Source of the DNA: Burkholderiales bacterium
Lineage (GTDB): Bacteria > Pseudomonadota > Gammaproteobacteria > Burkholderiales > JAEUOS01
Assembly: GCA_947473125.1 (NCBI GenBank)
Contig: CANJDH010000026.1
Location: 1-50,838, forward strand
Length of the DNA stretch: 50,838 bases
Reading direction: 5' to 3'
In this document: piece after piece, positions 8,290 to 16,346 of the stretch
Layout: each line of letters starts with the position of its first letter
Position numbering within the stretch: position 1 is the first letter of the stretch
Position numbers and translations under genes: made by a program
Notes under the pieces: model-generated
The model's database searches: none
Seen by the model: the letters and a program-made list of their open reading frames with translations, nothing else
Told to the model about the DNA's origin: nothing

Positions 8290-8658
8290 ATGCCACGCCC
8301 GATCCTCGACGAAGCCCATATCCACCCTGCGATTCGCGACACCGTAGCCGGCCACGAGCAGGACATCGTACGGGAAGTGCAGGCCGTGATCGCCGCCCAC
8401 CCGGTGGTGGTGGTCGGCATGAAGATGAACCCGTTCCCGAAGATGGCGTGCAAGCTGCTCGCCGCCGAGGGCATCGCGTACCAGTACCTCGAGTACGGCA
8501 GCTACTTCGGCGAGTGGCGCCGCCGCAATGCGCTCAAGCTCTGGAGCGGCTGGCCGACCATGCCGATGGTGTTTGTCAAGGGCGTACTGATCGGCGGCGC
8601 GAACGACCTCAAGGCGCTGCTGAAGAACGGCGAGCTAAAAAAGATGCTGGCAGGCTAA
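8290..8658 (+). CDS. Glutaredoxin-fold protein lacking the CxxC/CGFS active site
   Basis: This 122-residue protein follows the monothiol glutaredoxin pattern. It has an N-terminal helix, VVVVGMKMNPFPKMACKLLAAEG, then the cis-proline strand WPTMPMVFV (88-96), the IGGANDL turn (101-107) and a final helix LKNGELKKML. The active-site block, normally CGFS or CPFC, reads NPFP (47-50), so both redox cysteines are gone. The only cysteine is C54, one helical turn later. Classical thiol-disulfide exchange therefore looks impossible by the usual mechanism; a glutathione- or iron-sulfur-binding role, or use of C54, is conjecture. The ATG at 8290 was chosen because similarity starts there. It is monocistronic and convergent with the next gene. 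Confidence 0.8.
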   Translation: MPRPILDEAHIHPAIRDTVAGHEQDIVREVQAVIAAHPVVVVGMKMNPFPKMACKLLAAEGIAYQYLEYGSYFGEWRRRNALKLWSGWPTMPMVFVKGVLIGGANDLKALLKNGELKKMLAG

Positions 8659-8660
8659 GA

Positions 8661-8685
8661 GGCTCTCGCACCAATGGTTTCAGGG
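8661..8685 (+). repeat. Degenerate copy of the dispersed repeat between convergent genes
   Basis: The sequence around GCACCAATGGTTTCAGGG resembles the second half of the 7216 copy. It fills most of the 43-base gap between the glutaredoxin-like gene and the convergent acyl-CoA dehydrogenase. It is clearly more diverged than the others. Confidence 0.3.
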
Positions 8686-8701
8686 TGGAGGCATTCCCGG
8701 G

Positions 8702-9883
8702 CTAGACCATCCGCTTCGCGATCTCTTCGAGCATCACCTCGGTGGCGCCACCACCAATCGACTGCACCCGCGCGTCCCTCGCCATGCGCTCGATCGCCGA
8801 TTCGCGGATGTAGCCTGCGCCGCCATGGAACTGCAGGCAGTCGTACATCACCTCGTTGACCAGCTCGCCGGCGAGCGCCTTGATCATCGACACTTCCTTG
8901 GTCACGGTCTGGCCCTGCGCGTCGCGCCAGGCGGTGTTGGTGATCAGCGCCTTCACGGCTTCGACGCGGGCGCTCAACATCGCGAGGCGATGGCGCACGG
9001 TCTGCTTGTCCCACAGGGTTGCGCCAAAGGCCTTGCGCTGCGTGACCCAGTCGAGGGTAATCTCGAGCGCGCGTGAGGCTTCGCCCATCGCCTGCGCGCC
9101 GAGCACGATGCGCTCGTTTTGCAGGTTTTTCATCAGCGAGTAGAAGCCCTTGTTCTCCTCGCCGAGCAGGTTTTCTGCGGGGATGCGGCAATCTTCGAAC
9201 ACCAGCTCTGCCGTGTCGCTGGAGAGCCAGCCGTGTTTTTTCAGCGGCCGGGCCACGCGAAACCCCGGCGTGCCTTTTTCGACGATGAACATGCTCACCT
9301 GGTGGTTGCGCCCCGGTGCGCCGGTCTTGGCGGCGACAAAGTAGATGTCGCCGTGCACGCCGTTGGTGATGTACATCTTGCTGCCGTTGAGCACCCAAAA
9401 ATCACCGTCACGTTTTGCCGTGGTGCGCATCGAGGCGAGGTCCGAGCCGGCGTCGGCTTCGGTCATGGCCACGGCGGCGATCTTGTTGCCGGCGATCAGG
9501 TCGGGCAGGTATTTCTTTTTCTGCGCCAGCGTGCCGGCGTTGGCCAGGTGCGGCGAGGCCATGTCGGTATGCACCAGCACCGTGACGGCAAAGCCGCCGT
9601 AGGTGCTGCGGCCAAGCTCTTCGGCCAGCACCACGGTGGAGAGCGTGTCGAGTGCCGACCCGCCATATTCTTCGGGATAGCGGATGCCGAACAGGCCGAG
9701 ATCACCCATGCCCTGCAACACATGGCGCGGCACGTAGCCTTCCTCTTCCCAACCGTGGGCGTGCGGCAGCACGCGCTCTTCGATGAAGCGGCGGATCGTC
9801 TCGCGCAGCATCTCGTGGTCGGAGGTGAGCACCGGGGTGGCGCGGTGGTCACGCGGTGTGCTGGGGGCGAGCGAGGCGTTCAT
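8702..9883 (-). CDS. Acyl-CoA dehydrogenase, LCAD/IVD-like
   Basis: This 393-residue enzyme has the FAD-binding AMTEADAGSDLASM and LNGSKMYITNG motifs, and a C-terminal QFHGGAGYIRESAIERMARDAR block. The usual medium-chain catalytic glutamate is replaced in IGGGATE. The glutamate of NLQNERIVLG sits at the position used by isovaleryl- and long-chain acyl-CoA dehydrogenases. The substrate is thus probably branched, long or alicyclic, although this is inference. It is the last gene of a leftward unit and begins one base after the short-chain dehydrogenase gene ends, so the two are co-transcribed. Confidence 0.92.
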   Translation of the reverse strand: MNASLAPSTPRDHRATPVLTSDHEMLRETIRRFIEERVLPHAHGWEEEGYVPRHVLQGMGDLGLFGIRYPEEYGGSALDTLSTVVLAEELGRSTYGGFAVTVLVHTDMASPHLANAGTLAQKKKYLPDLIAGNKIAAVAMTEADAGSDLASMRTTAKRDGDFWVLNGSKMYITNGVHGDIYFVAAKTGAPGRNHQVSMFIVEKGTPGFRVARPLKKHGWLSSDTAELVFEDCRIPAENLLGEENKGFYSLMKNLQNERIVLGAQAMGEASRALEITLDWVTQRKAFGATLWDKQTVRHRLAMLSARVEAVKALITNTAWRDAQGQTVTKEVSMIKALAGELVNEVMYDCLQFHGGAGYIRESAIERMARDARVQSIGGGATEVMLEEIAKRMV

Positions 9884-9884
9884 G

Positions 9885-10814
9885 TCAGATCGGGTCCCAG
9901 GTGAAGACGTCGCCTGAGCGGTCCAGGTCGTAGAAAGATGCCTTGAGCGCCGGCAGGGCGTGGCTCAGCACCGACTCGGGCGTCCAGCCTTCGCCGCGAT
10001 GCACCGAGCGCACCGGGCGCGGCTGGCTCATCAGGAAAATTTCGTTGTTGCGCACCGCGAAGATCTGCCCGGTGACATCGCTTGAGGCCGGGCTCGCGAG
10101 CGCCACCGCGAGCGGCGCGATCTTGGCGGGCGTCATCTGCTTGATGCGCTCGACACGCGCTTTTTCGGCATCGGTTTCGGTGGGAATCGACCCGATCATG
10201 CGGCTCCAGGCAAACGGCGAAATGCAGTTGGAACGAACCTTGAATTTTTGCATGTCGAGGGCGATCGATTTCGACAGCGCGACGATGCCGAGCTTGGCGG
10301 CCGAGTAGTTGGCCTGGCCCAGATTGCCGATCAGGCCCGAGGTGGAAGTCATGTGCACGAAGCAGCCAGACTCCTGCTCCTTGAAGTGGTTGGCGGCGGC
10401 GCGGCTCACGTAATAGGCGCCGTAGAGATGTACCTTGATCACGGCGTCCCATTCGTCGACGCTCATCTTGTGGAAAAAGCGGTCGCGCAAAATGCCGGCG
10501 TTGTTGACCACGCAATCGATGCGGCCGAAGGCGTCGAGCGCGGTACTGATGATGCGCGCCGCGCTGGAGGCATCGGCAACACTGTCGGTGTTGGCCACTG
10601 CGGTGCCGCCGGCGGCCTGGATTTCGGCGACGACCTTTTGTGCCGGGCCGGCGTCATTGCCTTCACCAGCGACCGAGGCGCCGATGTCGTTGACCACCAC
10701 TTTCGCGCCCTGCGCGGCGAACGCCAGCGCCATGTCGCGCCCGATGCCGCCGCCGGCGCCGGTGACCACCACTACCTGATCCCGCACCATGCCGCTTGCA
10801 GTTTTGCTTGTCAT
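9885..10814 (-). CDS. Short-chain dehydrogenase/reductase (MFE-2-like 3-hydroxyacyl-CoA dehydrogenase type)
   Basis: This 309-residue NAD(P)-dependent enzyme has TGAGGGIGR (18-26), NNAG (104-107), and the catalytic S157/S159, Y170 and K174. After the Rossmann domain comes a tail of about 60 residues (SHRGEGW-like segment through DVFTWDPI) found in single-domain relatives of peroxisomal multifunctional enzyme 2. That would place it in beta-oxidation as a 3-hydroxyacyl-CoA dehydrogenase. An alternative start at the internal methionine 9 (10790) is possible. Pairing with the acyl-CoA dehydrogenase supports a shared pathway. Confidence 0.9.
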   Translation of the reverse strand: MTSKTASGMVRDQVVVVTGAGGGIGRDMALAFAAQGAKVVVNDIGASVAGEGNDAGPAQKVVAEIQAAGGTAVANTDSVADASSAARIISTALDAFGRIDCVVNNAGILRDRFFHKMSVDEWDAVIKVHLYGAYYVSRAAANHFKEQESGCFVHMTSTSGLIGNLGQANYSAAKLGIVALSKSIALDMQKFKVRSNCISPFAWSRMIGSIPTETDAEKARVERIKQMTPAKIAPLAVALASPASSDVTGQIFAVRNNEIFLMSQPRPVRSVHRGEGWTPESVLSHALPALKASFYDLDRSGDVFTWDPI

Positions 10815-10859
10815 GCCGTCGTTCCCCTTGATTGATCAACGCGAGAGTGTAGCCGCCGG

Positions 10860-10878
10860 GTGCGCCCGATCGGCGCAC
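10860..10878. other. Intercistronic hairpin upstream of the short-chain dehydrogenase gene
   Basis: GTGCGCC (10860-10866) and GGCGCAC (10872-10878) form a perfect 7-base-pair stem with a 5-base loop. It lies in the 83-base gap between the M24 peptidase and the dehydrogenase. No T-run follows on the coding strand, so an RNA-processing or stabilising element is as likely as a terminator. Confidence 0.35.
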
Positions 10879-10897
10879 GGCCCCTGCGCATGGCACC

Positions 10898-12193
10898 TCA
10901 ATTCGGCCCGAAGCCCCATGAAAACAGCGGACGGCTGTGCTGTGCGCCGATGTGCACGATTTCTTCCAGCCACCAGCGCGTGCTTTCTCCGCCGGGAACC
11001 AGCAGGTGCAGCGGCACCACCATGTCGGGCTCAAGCATCCAGTCGCCATTGGGCTTGCCATCGGCGGTACGGGTGGGCAGGTCCATGTGCGACAGGCCCA
11101 GGCCATGGAAAAAGGCAATCGTATGGTCTGCATCGTGGACGCCACACTTGCGATAGGTGTCGCGCGCCAGCTGCTGCAAGCTGCTCACGCGCACCCCGGG
11201 CCGCATTGCGGCAATCATGGTTTCAGCGACCTTGGCGGTGGCATCGGCATGCAGTTTTGCCACACCCTCCGGCTGGCCATCCACCACCCAGGTCTTGCCG
11301 CCATCCCAGCAGTACAGATCGATGATGCCGTGGCAGTCGAACATGACGTTGGTGCCGCGCCGCACTTCGTCCGTCTCGAACCCGGTCTGCAATTGAATCG
11401 CGGGGTCGGTCCCGGTGGGGTGGCCCCACACCATGCCGCCGGGGTCGTGCACAAATCCGCCCAGGTCGACGACCGCCTTGGCGTAGGTGTGGCCCAGATC
11501 GCGCCAGTTGCAGCCGGGTTGCCAGGCAGCGATGGTTTGCAGGATCGCTGCTTCGTTGAGCGCGGCAGCGCGTTCGAGCATGGAGATTTCAATGTCGGTC
11601 TTGATCGCGCGGGCGTCCATGAGTACGTCGTAGCCATCCGCCAACGTCGCCGACTCCAGCCCGAGCGACATGCCATAGCCCAGATCGTCGAATGCGATGC
11701 GCGACGTGGCCAGGCCGAGGTCGGCAATCGCGCCGCGCACTGCACTGGCTTTGTCAAAGCTGAAGTGCTGACGCGCGCCAGCGGTCCACGCCAGCCCGTG
11801 CGCGTTGCGCGGCAGAAAGCGCTCGATGTCGCCGGGTGTGGGCGCCACGTCCATTGGCATCATGACGGCCCGATAGGGCCTGATGTCAGCCACCCAACTC
11901 GGTTGCGCGACCAGCGTGCCGACGTAGTAATCCGCCATGACCAGCACCGGGCGATCGGGCGCATGGCGCGACAGCACCACCGCATAGGGGCGCGGCTCAT
12001 CCGATTTGTGGGCAATCGGGTTGAAGCCGGTGAGGTAATAGACGTTGTTGGCACCGGAGGCCACAATGCCGTCAATGCCACGCGCGGTCATGACGGCTAC
12101 CAGCCGATCCAGATTGCACAGGCGGCCGGCAAGGGGCTTGCGGGTCGGGGTGTTGTATGCGTTGTTGTGTTTTTCCATCTCGTTCCGGATCAT
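10898..12193 (-). CDS. M24 family metallopeptidase (Xaa-Pro aminopeptidase-like)
   Basis: This 431-residue protein has the creatinase/prolidase two-domain layout: an N-terminal domain (about 25-190), then a pita-bread catalytic domain. Likely metal ligands are D286 (MFDCHG), D297 (CWDGGKTW), H363 (FFHGLGLSHMD) and glutamates near 403 and 410-411. Related proteins hydrolyse Xaa-Pro peptides or act as creatinase/DMSP lyase-type enzymes, so the substrate is open. The first ATG is used; an internal ATG five codons later is also plausible. It heads the leftward unit with the dehydrogenase and acyl-CoA dehydrogenase. It is divergent from the D-lactate dehydrogenase-like gene across 89 AT-richer bases that contain TATACT at 12236. 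Confidence 0.85.
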   Translation of the reverse strand: MIRNEMEKHNNAYNTPTRKPLAGRLCNLDRLVAVMTARGIDGIVASGANNVYYLTGFNPIAHKSDEPRPYAVVLSRHAPDRPVLVMADYYVGTLVAQPSWVADIRPYRAVMMPMDVAPTPGDIERFLPRNAHGLAWTAGARQHFSFDKASAVRGAIADLGLATSRIAFDDLGYGMSLGLESATLADGYDVLMDARAIKTDIEISMLERAAALNEAAILQTIAAWQPGCNWRDLGHTYAKAVVDLGGFVHDPGGMVWGHPTGTDPAIQLQTGFETDEVRRGTNVMFDCHGIIDLYCWDGGKTWVVDGQPEGVAKLHADATAKVAETMIAAMRPGVRVSSLQQLARDTYRKCGVHDADHTIAFFHGLGLSHMDLPTRTADGKPNGDWMLEPDMVVPLHLLVPGGESTRWWLEEIVHIGAQHSRPLFSWGFGPN

Positions 12194-12282
12194 GATCGGT
12201 GTCTCTCCATGCGAGTAAAAAGCCCAGACTGAGAATATACTTGGCGGACGCTAAAATCGCCTATCGATTCCGGAAAATAATC

Positions 12283-13692
12283 ATGAACCAGCCCATCGCT
12301 TCGAAATTTCTGCGTCGCCAGTTCCCTGCGGCGCTCCAGGATGAACTCCAGGCACTGCTCGGCGTCGGGCGTGTGTCGACCGCCCATGCAGTGCGCGAGC
12401 ATCACGGGCATGATGAATCGCACTTTCCCGATGCGTTGCCTGACGTGGTGGTGTTTCCCGAGACGACCGAAGAAGTGGTCGGCGTGGTCAAGGCGTGCGC
12501 CAAACACAAGTTCCCGGTGATTCCGTATGGCACCGGCACTTCGCTCGAAGGCCATATCCTGGCGATCCATGGCGGCGTATCGCTTGATCTGTCGCGCATG
12601 AACCACGTGCTCGACGTGCATGCCGAAGACCTGGATGCCGTGGTGCAGGCCGGCGTGACGCGCAAGGCCTTGAATGCCCATATCAAGGACACCGGTCTGT
12701 TCTTTCCGATCGATCCCGGTGCCGATGCCTCGATCGGCGGCATGAGCGCCACGCGCGCATCCGGCACGGCAGCGGTGCGCTACGGCACGATGAAAGAAAA
12801 CGTGCTGGCCCTGACGGTGGTGCTGGCCGATGGCCGCATTGTCAAGACCGGTCGCCGCACCAAGAAATCGTCGGCCGGCTACGACCTGACGCGCCTGTTT
12901 GTCGGCAGCGAAGGTACGCTCGGCGTGATCACCGAAGTCACGGTCAAGCTCTATCCCCAGCCCGAGGCGATGTCGGCGGCGGTGTGCTGCTTCCCCAATA
13001 TGGTGGCGGCCGCCAACACCGTGATCCAGTCGATCCAGATGGGCGTGCCGGTGGCGCGCTGTGATTTTGTTGACCCGCTGTGCATCAAGGCGATCAATCA
13101 CCACAGCAAGACCACGTTTCAGGAAAAACCCACCGTGTTTTTCGAGTTTCACGGCAGCGAGAGTAGTGTCAAGGAGCAGGCCGAGACGGTGCAGGCGATC
13201 GCTGCTGATCAGGGGGCCGAAGAGTTTCAATGGGCCACCAAACCGGAAGAGCGCAGCAAGCTATGGCAGGCGCGCCACGATGCCTACCTCGCCTGCCTGC
13301 AGTTGCAACCCGGTTCGCGCATCATTTCCACCGATGTCTGCGTGCCGATTTCGCGACTGGCCGAGTGCCTCGAAGAGACCGAAAAAGACATCACCGCATC
13401 GGGCCGCCTGGTGCCGGTGCTCGGACATATCGGCGACGGCAATTTTCACCTCTGCATCATCATTGATCCGAACAATCCGGATGACATCCTGGTTGGTGAG
13501 CAAATGAACCATCGCCTGGTCGAGCGGGCGATTGCGATGGAAGGCACCTGCACCGGCGAGCACGGCATCGGCTGCGGCAAAATGGAGTTCATGGATGTCG
13601 AGCATGGGGACGGTGTCGATGTGATGCGCATGATCAAGCGCTCGATGGACCCGGACAACATCATGAACCCCGGAAAAATATTCGCAATGTAA
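12283..13692 (+). CDS. FAD-linked D-2-hydroxyacid (D-lactate type) dehydrogenase
   Basis: This 469-residue flavoprotein resembles mitochondrial-type D-lactate dehydrogenase (cytochrome). The PCMH FAD domain is marked by PYGTGTSLEGH, DPGADASIGGM and LFVGSEGTLGVITEV. The C-terminal FAD-oxidase domain is marked by GHIGDGNFH and the closing CTGEHGIGCGK and MNPGKIF. It oxidises a D-2-hydroxyacid and passes electrons to the respiratory chain. It has no iron-sulfur module of its own. The ATG at 12283 was chosen because the family N-terminus starts there; an upstream in-frame ATG at 12199 lies almost against the divergent gene. It sits just before glcDEF, whose first subunit is a paralogue of this protein. 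Confidence 0.9.
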   Translation: MNQPIASKFLRRQFPAALQDELQALLGVGRVSTAHAVREHHGHDESHFPDALPDVVVFPETTEEVVGVVKACAKHKFPVIPYGTGTSLEGHILAIHGGVSLDLSRMNHVLDVHAEDLDAVVQAGVTRKALNAHIKDTGLFFPIDPGADASIGGMSATRASGTAAVRYGTMKENVLALTVVLADGRIVKTGRRTKKSSAGYDLTRLFVGSEGTLGVITEVTVKLYPQPEAMSAAVCCFPNMVAAANTVIQSIQMGVPVARCDFVDPLCIKAINHHSKTTFQEKPTVFFEFHGSESSVKEQAETVQAIAADQGAEEFQWATKPEERSKLWQARHDAYLACLQLQPGSRIISTDVCVPISRLAECLEETEKDITASGRLVPVLGHIGDGNFHLCIIIDPNNPDDILVGEQMNHRLVERAIAMEGTCTGEHGIGCGKMEFMDVEHGDGVDVMRMIKRSMDPDNIMNPGKIFAM

Positions 13693-13723
13693 TCCGGCAC
13701 TTGCCGCGGATTGGCCCGCAGAG

Positions 13724-13752
13724 CCGCTCCAGTCAAGGGTTTTCGGGCTATG
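13724..13752 (+). repeat. Short dispersed repeat, copy 4, upstream of glcD
   Basis: This 29-base copy begins CCGCTCC and ends CGGGCTATG. It is 23/29 identical to the copy inside glcE at 15384-15412. It fills much of the 76-base gap before glcD. Confidence 0.5.
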
Positions 13753-13768
13753 GAACAAGAATGAAACG

Positions 13769-15259
13769 ATGAACGCGCCCGTCACCAACTCGCTGATCGA
13801 CGTATTGCGCCAGACCCGTGTGGTGGCCGCGTTGCGCGCCTTCATGCCCGAGGCGCAGGTGCTGTTCGACGCCGAAGACACGCGGCCCTACGAATGCGAC
13901 GGCCTTTCCGCCTATCGTCAGGTGCCGATGGTGGTGGCACTGCCCAATACCGAGGCGCAGGTCGCGCGCATTCTCAAGACCTGCCATGAGCTCGATGTGC
14001 CGGTGGTGCCGCGCGGTGCCGGCACCGGCCTCTCGGGTGGGGCGCTGCCGATGGGTGACGGCGTGCTGCTTTCGCTGGCCAAATTCAACAAGATTCTTTC
14101 AGTCGATGCGCTGGCGCGCACGGCGCGCGTGCAGCCGGGCGTGCGCAATGCGGCGATTTCCGAAGCGGCCGCGCATCTGGGTTTGTACTACGCGCCCGAT
14201 CCGTCGTCGCAGATTGCCTGCAGCATTGGCGGCAACGTGGCCGAAAACTCGGGTGGCGTGCACTGTCTGAAATACGGATTGACGGTGAATAACGTGCTGC
14301 GCGTGCGCGGCTACACCATCGAAGGCGAATCGGTCGAGTTCGGCTCCGAGGCGCTCGATGCGCCGGGATATGACCTGCTCTCGGTGATCATCGGCAGTGA
14401 AGGCATGCTGGCCGTGACGACCGAAGTTACCGTCAAGCTGGTGCCCAAGCCGGAAAAGGCGCAAGTGATCCTGGCTTCGTTCGACAGCGTCGCGAAGGCC
14501 GGCAATGCCGTTGCCGACGTAATCGGCGCGGGCATCATTCCGGCGGGCCTGGAAATGATGGACAAGCCGGCCACGGCGGCGGTCGAGCAATACGTGCATG
14601 CCGGCTATGACTTGAATGCCGAGGCGATCCTGCTGTGCGAATCGGACGGCACGCCCGAAGAGGTCGAAGAAGAAATCGGCCGCATGAAGGCAGTGTTGTC
14701 GAAATCGGGCGCAACGCGCCTGACAGTGTCGCAAAACGAGGCCGAGCGCCTCAATGCCTGGGCCGGACGCAAGGCGGCGTTTCCGGCGGTGGGGCGCATC
14801 TCGCCCGATTACTACTGCATGGACGGCACGATCCCGCGCAAGGCGCTCGGCACCATCCTCACGTTCATCGCGATGATGGAGAAAAAGTACGGCCTGCGTT
14901 GCCCCAATGTGTTTCACGCCGGCGACGGCAACCTGCATCCGCTGATCCTGTTCGACGCCAACGACCCGGATGAAATGCACCGCACCGAGGAATTTGCCAA
15001 CGAGGTTCTGTTGAAATGCATCGAGCTCGGCGGCACCGTTACCGGCGAGCACGGCGTCGGCATCGAGAAGATCAACCAGATGTGCGTGCAGTTTGGCGCG
15101 CAGGAACTGGCGGCATTTCGTTCGCTCAAGACCGCGTTCGATGCCAAGGGCCTGCTCAATCCGGCCAAGAACATTCCGACGCTGCATCGCTGCGCCGAAT
15201 ACGGCGGCATGCACATCAAGGGCGGCAATCTGCCGCATCCCGAGTTGCCGAGGTTCTGA
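13769..15259 (+). CDS. glcD: Glycolate oxidase/dehydrogenase subunit GlcD
   Basis: This 496-residue FAD subunit oxidises glycolate (and often D-lactate) to the 2-oxoacid. The FAD domain has VPRGAGTGLSGGALP, DPSSQIACSIGGNVAENSGG and IGSEGMLAVTTEV. The C-terminal domain has FHAGDGNLHPL and the histidine-bearing TGEHGVGIEK. Length matches E. coli GlcD (499). The gene overlaps glcE by one base (TGATG), giving the standard glcDEF coupling. The complex sits at the inner membrane and feeds electrons to quinone. Confidence 0.95.
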   Translation: MNAPVTNSLIDVLRQTRVVAALRAFMPEAQVLFDAEDTRPYECDGLSAYRQVPMVVALPNTEAQVARILKTCHELDVPVVPRGAGTGLSGGALPMGDGVLLSLAKFNKILSVDALARTARVQPGVRNAAISEAAAHLGLYYAPDPSSQIACSIGGNVAENSGGVHCLKYGLTVNNVLRVRGYTIEGESVEFGSEALDAPGYDLLSVIIGSEGMLAVTTEVTVKLVPKPEKAQVILASFDSVAKAGNAVADVIGAGIIPAGLEMMDKPATAAVEQYVHAGYDLNAEAILLCESDGTPEEVEEEIGRMKAVLSKSGATRLTVSQNEAERLNAWAGRKAAFPAVGRISPDYYCMDGTIPRKALGTILTFIAMMEKKYGLRCPNVFHAGDGNLHPLILFDANDPDEMHRTEEFANEVLLKCIELGGTVTGEHGVGIEKINQMCVQFGAQELAAFRSLKTAFDAKGLLNPAKNIPTLHRCAEYGGMHIKGGNLPHPELPRF

Positions 15260-16341
15260 TGAGCACCGAGCAGATCGTCGATGCGGTGAAGCAGGCCGCG
15301 GGTGCGCAGCGTGCCTTGCACATCACGGGTGGCGGCTCGAAAGCGTTTTACGGCCACGCGGTCCAGGGTGAGGTGCTCGAAACCCGCTCCCACCAAGGCA
15401 TTGCGGGCTATGAGCCGACTGAACTGGTGATCACGGCGAAATGCGGCACGCCTCTAGCGAAAGTCGAAAAGGCGCTCGCGGAGAACGGACAGATGCTTCC
15501 GTTTGAACCGCCGCACTTCGGTGGTGCGGCTACCTTCGGCGGCGCCGTTGCCGCGGGGCTGTCGGGCCCGCGCCGCGCCGCCAGCAACGGTTACTACGGG
15601 GCGGTGCGCGATTTCGTGCTCGGTTGCAAGATCGTCGATGGCCGTGGCGACGTGCTCAGCTTCGGCGGCCAGGTGATGAAGAACGTGGCGGGCTACGATG
15701 TGTCGCGCATGATGGCGGGCTCGATGGGCACGCTGGGTGTACTCCTTGAGGTCTCGCTCAAGGTGCTGCCCACGCCGGTGGCATCACGCACCGTCATGCT
15801 CGGCCTGCGCGATCCGGCCGACGTGATCCGCCGTTTCAACGAATGGGGCGGCAAGCCCTGGCCGATCACGGCGATGGCCTGTTGCGATGATGAGATCGCG
15901 GTACGCCTCGAAGGCGCCGAGGCGGCGGTGGCATCTGCCGCCAAGAAGCTCGGTGGTGAATTGACCGGCGAGGCTGAGGCCGCGCAATGTTGGCTCGGCC
16001 TGCGCGACCAGACCCACGTATTTTTCAATGGGCCCGAGCCATTGTGGCGCGTATCGGTGCCTTCGACCACGGCGCCGCTGGACCTGCCGGGCCGGCAACT
16101 GGTCGAATGGGGCGGGGCGTTGCGCTGGTTGAAAAGCGATGCGCCGGCGGATTCGATTCGTGCGGTGGCCAGGCAGGTCGGCGGCCACGCCACCCTGTTT
16201 CGCGCCGACGGCGCAACCAAGCGCGCGGCCGGGGTGTTCACGCCTCTCGACCCGGTGCTGGCGCGCATCCACAAAAACCTCAAGGCGACGTTCGACCCGC
16301 ACGGCATTTTCAACCGCGGCCGCATGTACCCGGACTTCTGA
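15259..16341 (+). CDS. glcE: Glycolate oxidase FAD-binding subunit GlcE
   Basis: This 360-residue subunit carries a second FAD domain (ITGGGSKAFYG, then PTELVITAKCGTPLAKVE, GGAVAAGLSGPRR and DVSRMMAGSMGTLGVLLEVSLKVLP). It starts at the ATG at 15259, which overlaps the glcD stop by one base; the frame is open upstream but that is glcD coding sequence. It ends five bases before glcF. Oddly, bases 15384-15412, encoding the conserved TRSHQGIAGY stretch, match the dispersed repeat found at intergenic sites in this window. Confidence 0.94.
   Translation: MSTEQIVDAVKQAAGAQRALHITGGGSKAFYGHAVQGEVLETRSHQGIAGYEPTELVITAKCGTPLAKVEKALAENGQMLPFEPPHFGGAATFGGAVAAGLSGPRRAASNGYYGAVRDFVLGCKIVDGRGDVLSFGGQVMKNVAGYDVSRMMAGSMGTLGVLLEVSLKVLPTPVASRTVMLGLRDPADVIRRFNEWGGKPWPITAMACCDDEIAVRLEGAEAAVASAAKKLGGELTGEAEAAQCWLGLRDQTHVFFNGPEPLWRVSVPSTTAPLDLPGRQLVEWGGALRWLKSDAPADSIRAVARQVGGHATLFRADGATKRAAGVFTPLDPVLARIHKNLKATFDPHGIFNRGRMYPDF
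15384..15412 (+). repeat. Dispersed repeat copy in frame inside glcE
   Basis: The stretch has the full CCGCTCCCACCAAGG core followed by GCGGGCTATG. It is read in frame as part of GlcE. It matches the copies at 7216 and 13724 at 23 of 29 positions each. GlcE homologues keep a similar peptide here, so the resemblance could be partly fortuitous. Confidence 0.4.
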
Positions 16342-16346
16342 CGACC

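Noticed and set aside
8290-8658. Assigning the glutaredoxin-like gene as a working monothiol glutaredoxin
   Set aside because: The active-site cysteine is absent (NPFP), so a catalytic assignment would go beyond the sequence.
10937-12232. A 431-codon plus-strand frame opposite the M24 peptidase
   Set aside because: It mirrors the peptidase almost exactly and has no recognisable features.
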